Of a stretch of DNA of 64,000 bases, positions 62,201-64,000 are shown in pieces. The first letter of the stretch is position 1. Every line of letters starts with the position of its first letter. A program made the translations under genes and the position numbers. The stretch is from contig NZ_QWGG01000003.1 of NCBI RefSeq assembly GCF_003730195.1, forward strand, positions 372,001 to 436,000. The letters are read 5' to 3'. Source of the DNA: Halosimplex salinum (GTDB taxonomy: Archaea; Halobacteriota; Halobacteria; Halobacteriales; Haloarculaceae). The notes under the pieces are model-generated. The model ran no database searches and was not told the DNA's origin. It saw nothing but the letters and a program-made list of their open reading frames with translations.

Positions 62201-62460
62201 TCTTTCTCGCCGGCGCCGAGCGCTGGATGTCGTCGGCGAGCATGACGCGTTCTCGTGCGCGTCAGTCCTTCTCGCCGGCGCCGACCGCTGGATGTCGTCG
62301 GCGAGCATGACGCGTTCTCGTGCGCGTCAGTCCTTCTCGCCGGCGCCGAGCGCTGGATGTCGTCGGCGAGCATGACGCGTTCTCGTGCGCGTCAGTCCTT
62401 CTCGCCGGCGCCGACCGCTGGGTGTCGTCGGCGAGCACGACGCGCTCCCGTGCGCGTCAC
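62201..62460. repeat. 65-bp tandem repeat, four copies, at the serS 3' end
   Basis: Units at 62201-62265, 62266-62330, 62331-62395 and 62396-62460, with a partial fifth inside serS from 62461. Each starts tcctt(c)tcgccggcgccga and repeats the last codons of serS (Gly-Ala-Gly-Glu-Lys-Glu/Asp) and its stop. Units 1 and 3 share gagcgctgg, units 2 and 4 gaccgctgg, so the array was made by doubling a 130-bp dimer. Confidence 0.95.
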
Positions 62461-63839
62461 TCCTTCTCGCCGGCGCCGACCGCGCTCTCGCCGACGGGGT
62501 CGTGGCCCTCGACGACCTCCTGGCCGTTCATGTACGGGCGCAGGGCCTCGGGGACGGTGATCGTCCCGTCGTCGTTCTGGTAGTACTCCATGATGGCGAC
62601 CATCACGCGCGGGACCGCGACGCCGCTCCCGTTGAGCGTGTGGAGGTACTCCGCGCTCTCGTGGCGCTCGGGTCGATAGCGGAGTCCGGCGCGGCGCGCC
62701 TGGAAGTCCTCGAAGTTCGAGACGCTGGAGACTTCGAGCCAGCGACCGCCCACGTCGGGGCCGTCCTCCATGTCGTCGGCGGGCGCCCACACCTCGATGT
62801 CGTACTTCTTGGCCTGCGTGAAGCCCATGTCGCCGGTGCACATGTCGAGGACGCGGTAGGGCAGGCCGAGGCGCTGGAGCACTTCCTCGGCCTCACCCAG
62901 GAGCGCTTCGAGGCGGTCGTAGCTCTCCTCCGGGCGGACGAAGTTGACGAGTTCCACCTTGTCGAACTGGTGAACGCGGACGTAGCCGCGCGTCTCCGTG
63001 CCGTGCTCGCCGGCCTCGCGCCGGAAGTTGGGCGAGAACGCCTGGTGTTTCAGCGGGAGGTCGTCGTCCAGCAGGATCTCGTCACGGTACATGTTCGTCA
63101 CGGGCACCTCCGCGGTGGGGAGGAGCCACAGGTCGTCGTCGTCGTAGTCGTCGTCCTGCCGGGCCTCGATGCGGTAGGCGTCCTCGGCGAACTTCGGGAG
63201 CTGTCCCGTCCCGCGCATCGACGCGGAGTTCACCGGGATCGGCGGGGACACCTCGACGTACTCCTGCTCGCGGTGTACGTCGAGGAAGAAGTCGACGAGC
63301 GCGCGTTTCAGGCGCGCGCCGTCGCCCTTGACGAACTGGAAGCCGCCCCCGGAGACCTTCGCGCCGCGCTCGAAGTCCAGCAGGTCGAGTTCCTCGCCCA
63401 GGTCGTAGTGGGGCACCACGTCGTCGGGGTCGACCCGCAGGTCGTCGAACCCCTCGCGGTAGCGCTCGATATTGTCGCTCTCGTCCTCGCCCGTCGGCAC
63501 GGAGTCGTGCGGGACGTTGGGGAGTTCGAGCAGTCGCTCCTCGAGTTCGTCCTCCAGTTCGTCCGCGCGGTCCTCGACCTCCTGGAGTTCGTCCTTGAGC
63601 TCCTGCGAGCGCTCGATGGCCGCCTGAGCCTCCTCCTCTTTGCCCTCCTGTTTGAGGTCGCCGATGTCGCTGGAGACCTCGTTGCGCTCGTGTCGGAGCC
63701 CGTCGCCGCGGGCCTTGAGTTCGCGCCACTCCTCGTCGATCTCGAGGATCTCGTCCAGGTCGACGCCCGTGACGCCCTTGCGCTCGATGGCGTCGCGGAC
63801 CGTCTCCGGGTTCTCCCGGACGAACTGCCTGCTTAGCAT
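62457..63839 (-). CDS. serS: Seryl-tRNA synthetase
   Basis: 460 residues. Class II enzyme charging tRNA-Ser. N-terminal coiled-coil arm (about 30-100; DGLRHERNEVSSDIGDLKQEGKEEEAQAAIERSQELKDELQEVEDRADELEDELEERL), then the catalytic domain with motif 2 (FSPNFRREAGEHGTETRGYVRVHQFDKVELV) and motif 3 (LNGSGVAVPRVMVAIMEYYQN). The last six residues are duplicated in the adjoining repeat array. Start MLSRQFV; the frame upstream is not conserved. Confidence 0.96.
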   Translation of the reverse strand: MLSRQFVRENPETVRDAIERKGVTGVDLDEILEIDEEWRELKARGDGLRHERNEVSSDIGDLKQEGKEEEAQAAIERSQELKDELQEVEDRADELEDELEERLLELPNVPHDSVPTGEDESDNIERYREGFDDLRVDPDDVVPHYDLGEELDLLDFERGAKVSGGGFQFVKGDGARLKRALVDFFLDVHREQEYVEVSPPIPVNSASMRGTGQLPKFAEDAYRIEARQDDDYDDDDLWLLPTAEVPVTNMYRDEILLDDDLPLKHQAFSPNFRREAGEHGTETRGYVRVHQFDKVELVNFVRPEESYDRLEALLGEAEEVLQRLGLPYRVLDMCTGDMGFTQAKKYDIEVWAPADDMEDGPDVGGRWLEVSSVSNFEDFQARRAGLRYRPERHESAEYLHTLNGSGVAVPRVMVAIMEYYQNDDGTITVPEALRPYMNGQEVVEGHDPVGESAVGAGEKE

Positions 63840-64000
63840 GAGCGAGGCTTCTCGACGCCCGGAATTATGGCTGTCGGTGTCGTGTGGGAGATTGTCGATC
63901 GGCCGTCGCGGTGCCGGGAGTCGCCCAGTGAGACCGTGAGAGCGAGTTCCACGGAGCGATACGGGTTTCAGTCCACGGCCCCCAACATGGCTACACATGA

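Noticed and set aside
62255-62560. Repeated open frames in the 65-bp array (MRVSPSRRRR type)
   Set aside because: They arise only from the repeat unit, which is not a multiple of three, and have no coding features.
1-64000. CRISPR array
   Set aside because: No regular repeats with unique spacers; all arrays found are head-to-tail tandem repeats without spacers.
1-64000. tRNA or rRNA genes
   Set aside because: I found no TψC-like GGTTCRA..CC with a matching acceptor stem on either strand by eye; a tRNAscan run would settle it.
1-64000. Insertion sequence or transposase gene
   Set aside because: No DDE or HUH transposase motifs seen; only small palindromic elements occur.

Overview
The window is chromosomal DNA of a halophilic archaeon (class Halobacteria). 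The evidence is very high GC with strong third-position bias, acidic proteins, twin-arginine lipoprotein signals, archaeal information-processing genes (Orc1/Cdc6, ribosomal protein L40e, Tsr3, archaeal IleRS and SerRS) and families confined to haloarchaea (HalOD1 output domain, HVO_0476 zinc finger, HTH-10 regulators). Many genes have a TATA-like box about 25-30 bases before the start codon, as expected for leaderless transcripts. The carbohydrate enzymes would suit a Haloarculaceae-type organism, but the genus cannot be fixed from the sequence alone.

Layout. 0.1-9.6 kb: small zinc finger, PQQ beta-propeller lipoprotein, paired fluoride channels, two PIMT methyltransferases with a zinc-finger protein, CPBP protease, aminopeptidase, FG-GAP lipoprotein and methylglyoxal synthase. 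9.6-22 kb: HalOD1 protein, dUTPase, aconitase, an iron-box-controlled metal/siderophore binding protein, hydrolase, RimI, a large cloverleaf-like non-coding element, an MFS carrier and IleRS. 21.7-32 kb: alpha-L-fucosidase, a heme-copper oxidase locus (subunits III, I and II plus a membrane protein), NUDIX hydrolase, Orc1/Cdc6, a HicBA pair with a disrupted toxin, and UspA. 32-38.5 kb: a glycerophosphodiesterase divergent from a complete ABC importer of the sugar/glycerol-phosphate class (binding protein, two permeases, ATPase, small membrane protein). 38.5-45.8 kb: small proteins, rhomboid protease, DUF123 nuclease, a multidomain histidine kinase, a second HalOD1 protein and an aldo/keto reductase. 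45.8-52 kb: a BMP-type nucleoside ABC importer next to an RraA-family protein. 52-64 kb: two regulators, MBL hydrolase, L40e, an enolase-superfamily protein, a TrmB regulator divergent from a GH9 cellulase, DUF4870 membrane protein, Tsr3, a peroxiredoxin with a long acidic tail, an NTF2-like protein and SerRS.

The most unusual material is non-coding or repetitive. (1) A 228-bp element at 16611-16838 has a perfect 19-bp closing stem and three internal perfect hairpins, so it can fold as a cloverleaf. (2) The HicA toxin is frameshifted by a 49-bp insert made of two GAA-loop palindromes. (3) Five genes carry short tandem duplications at or just past their stop codons, with unit lengths of 16, 29, 16, 21 and 65 bp. 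(4) A tight G-quadruplex motif lies in a divergent promoter region.
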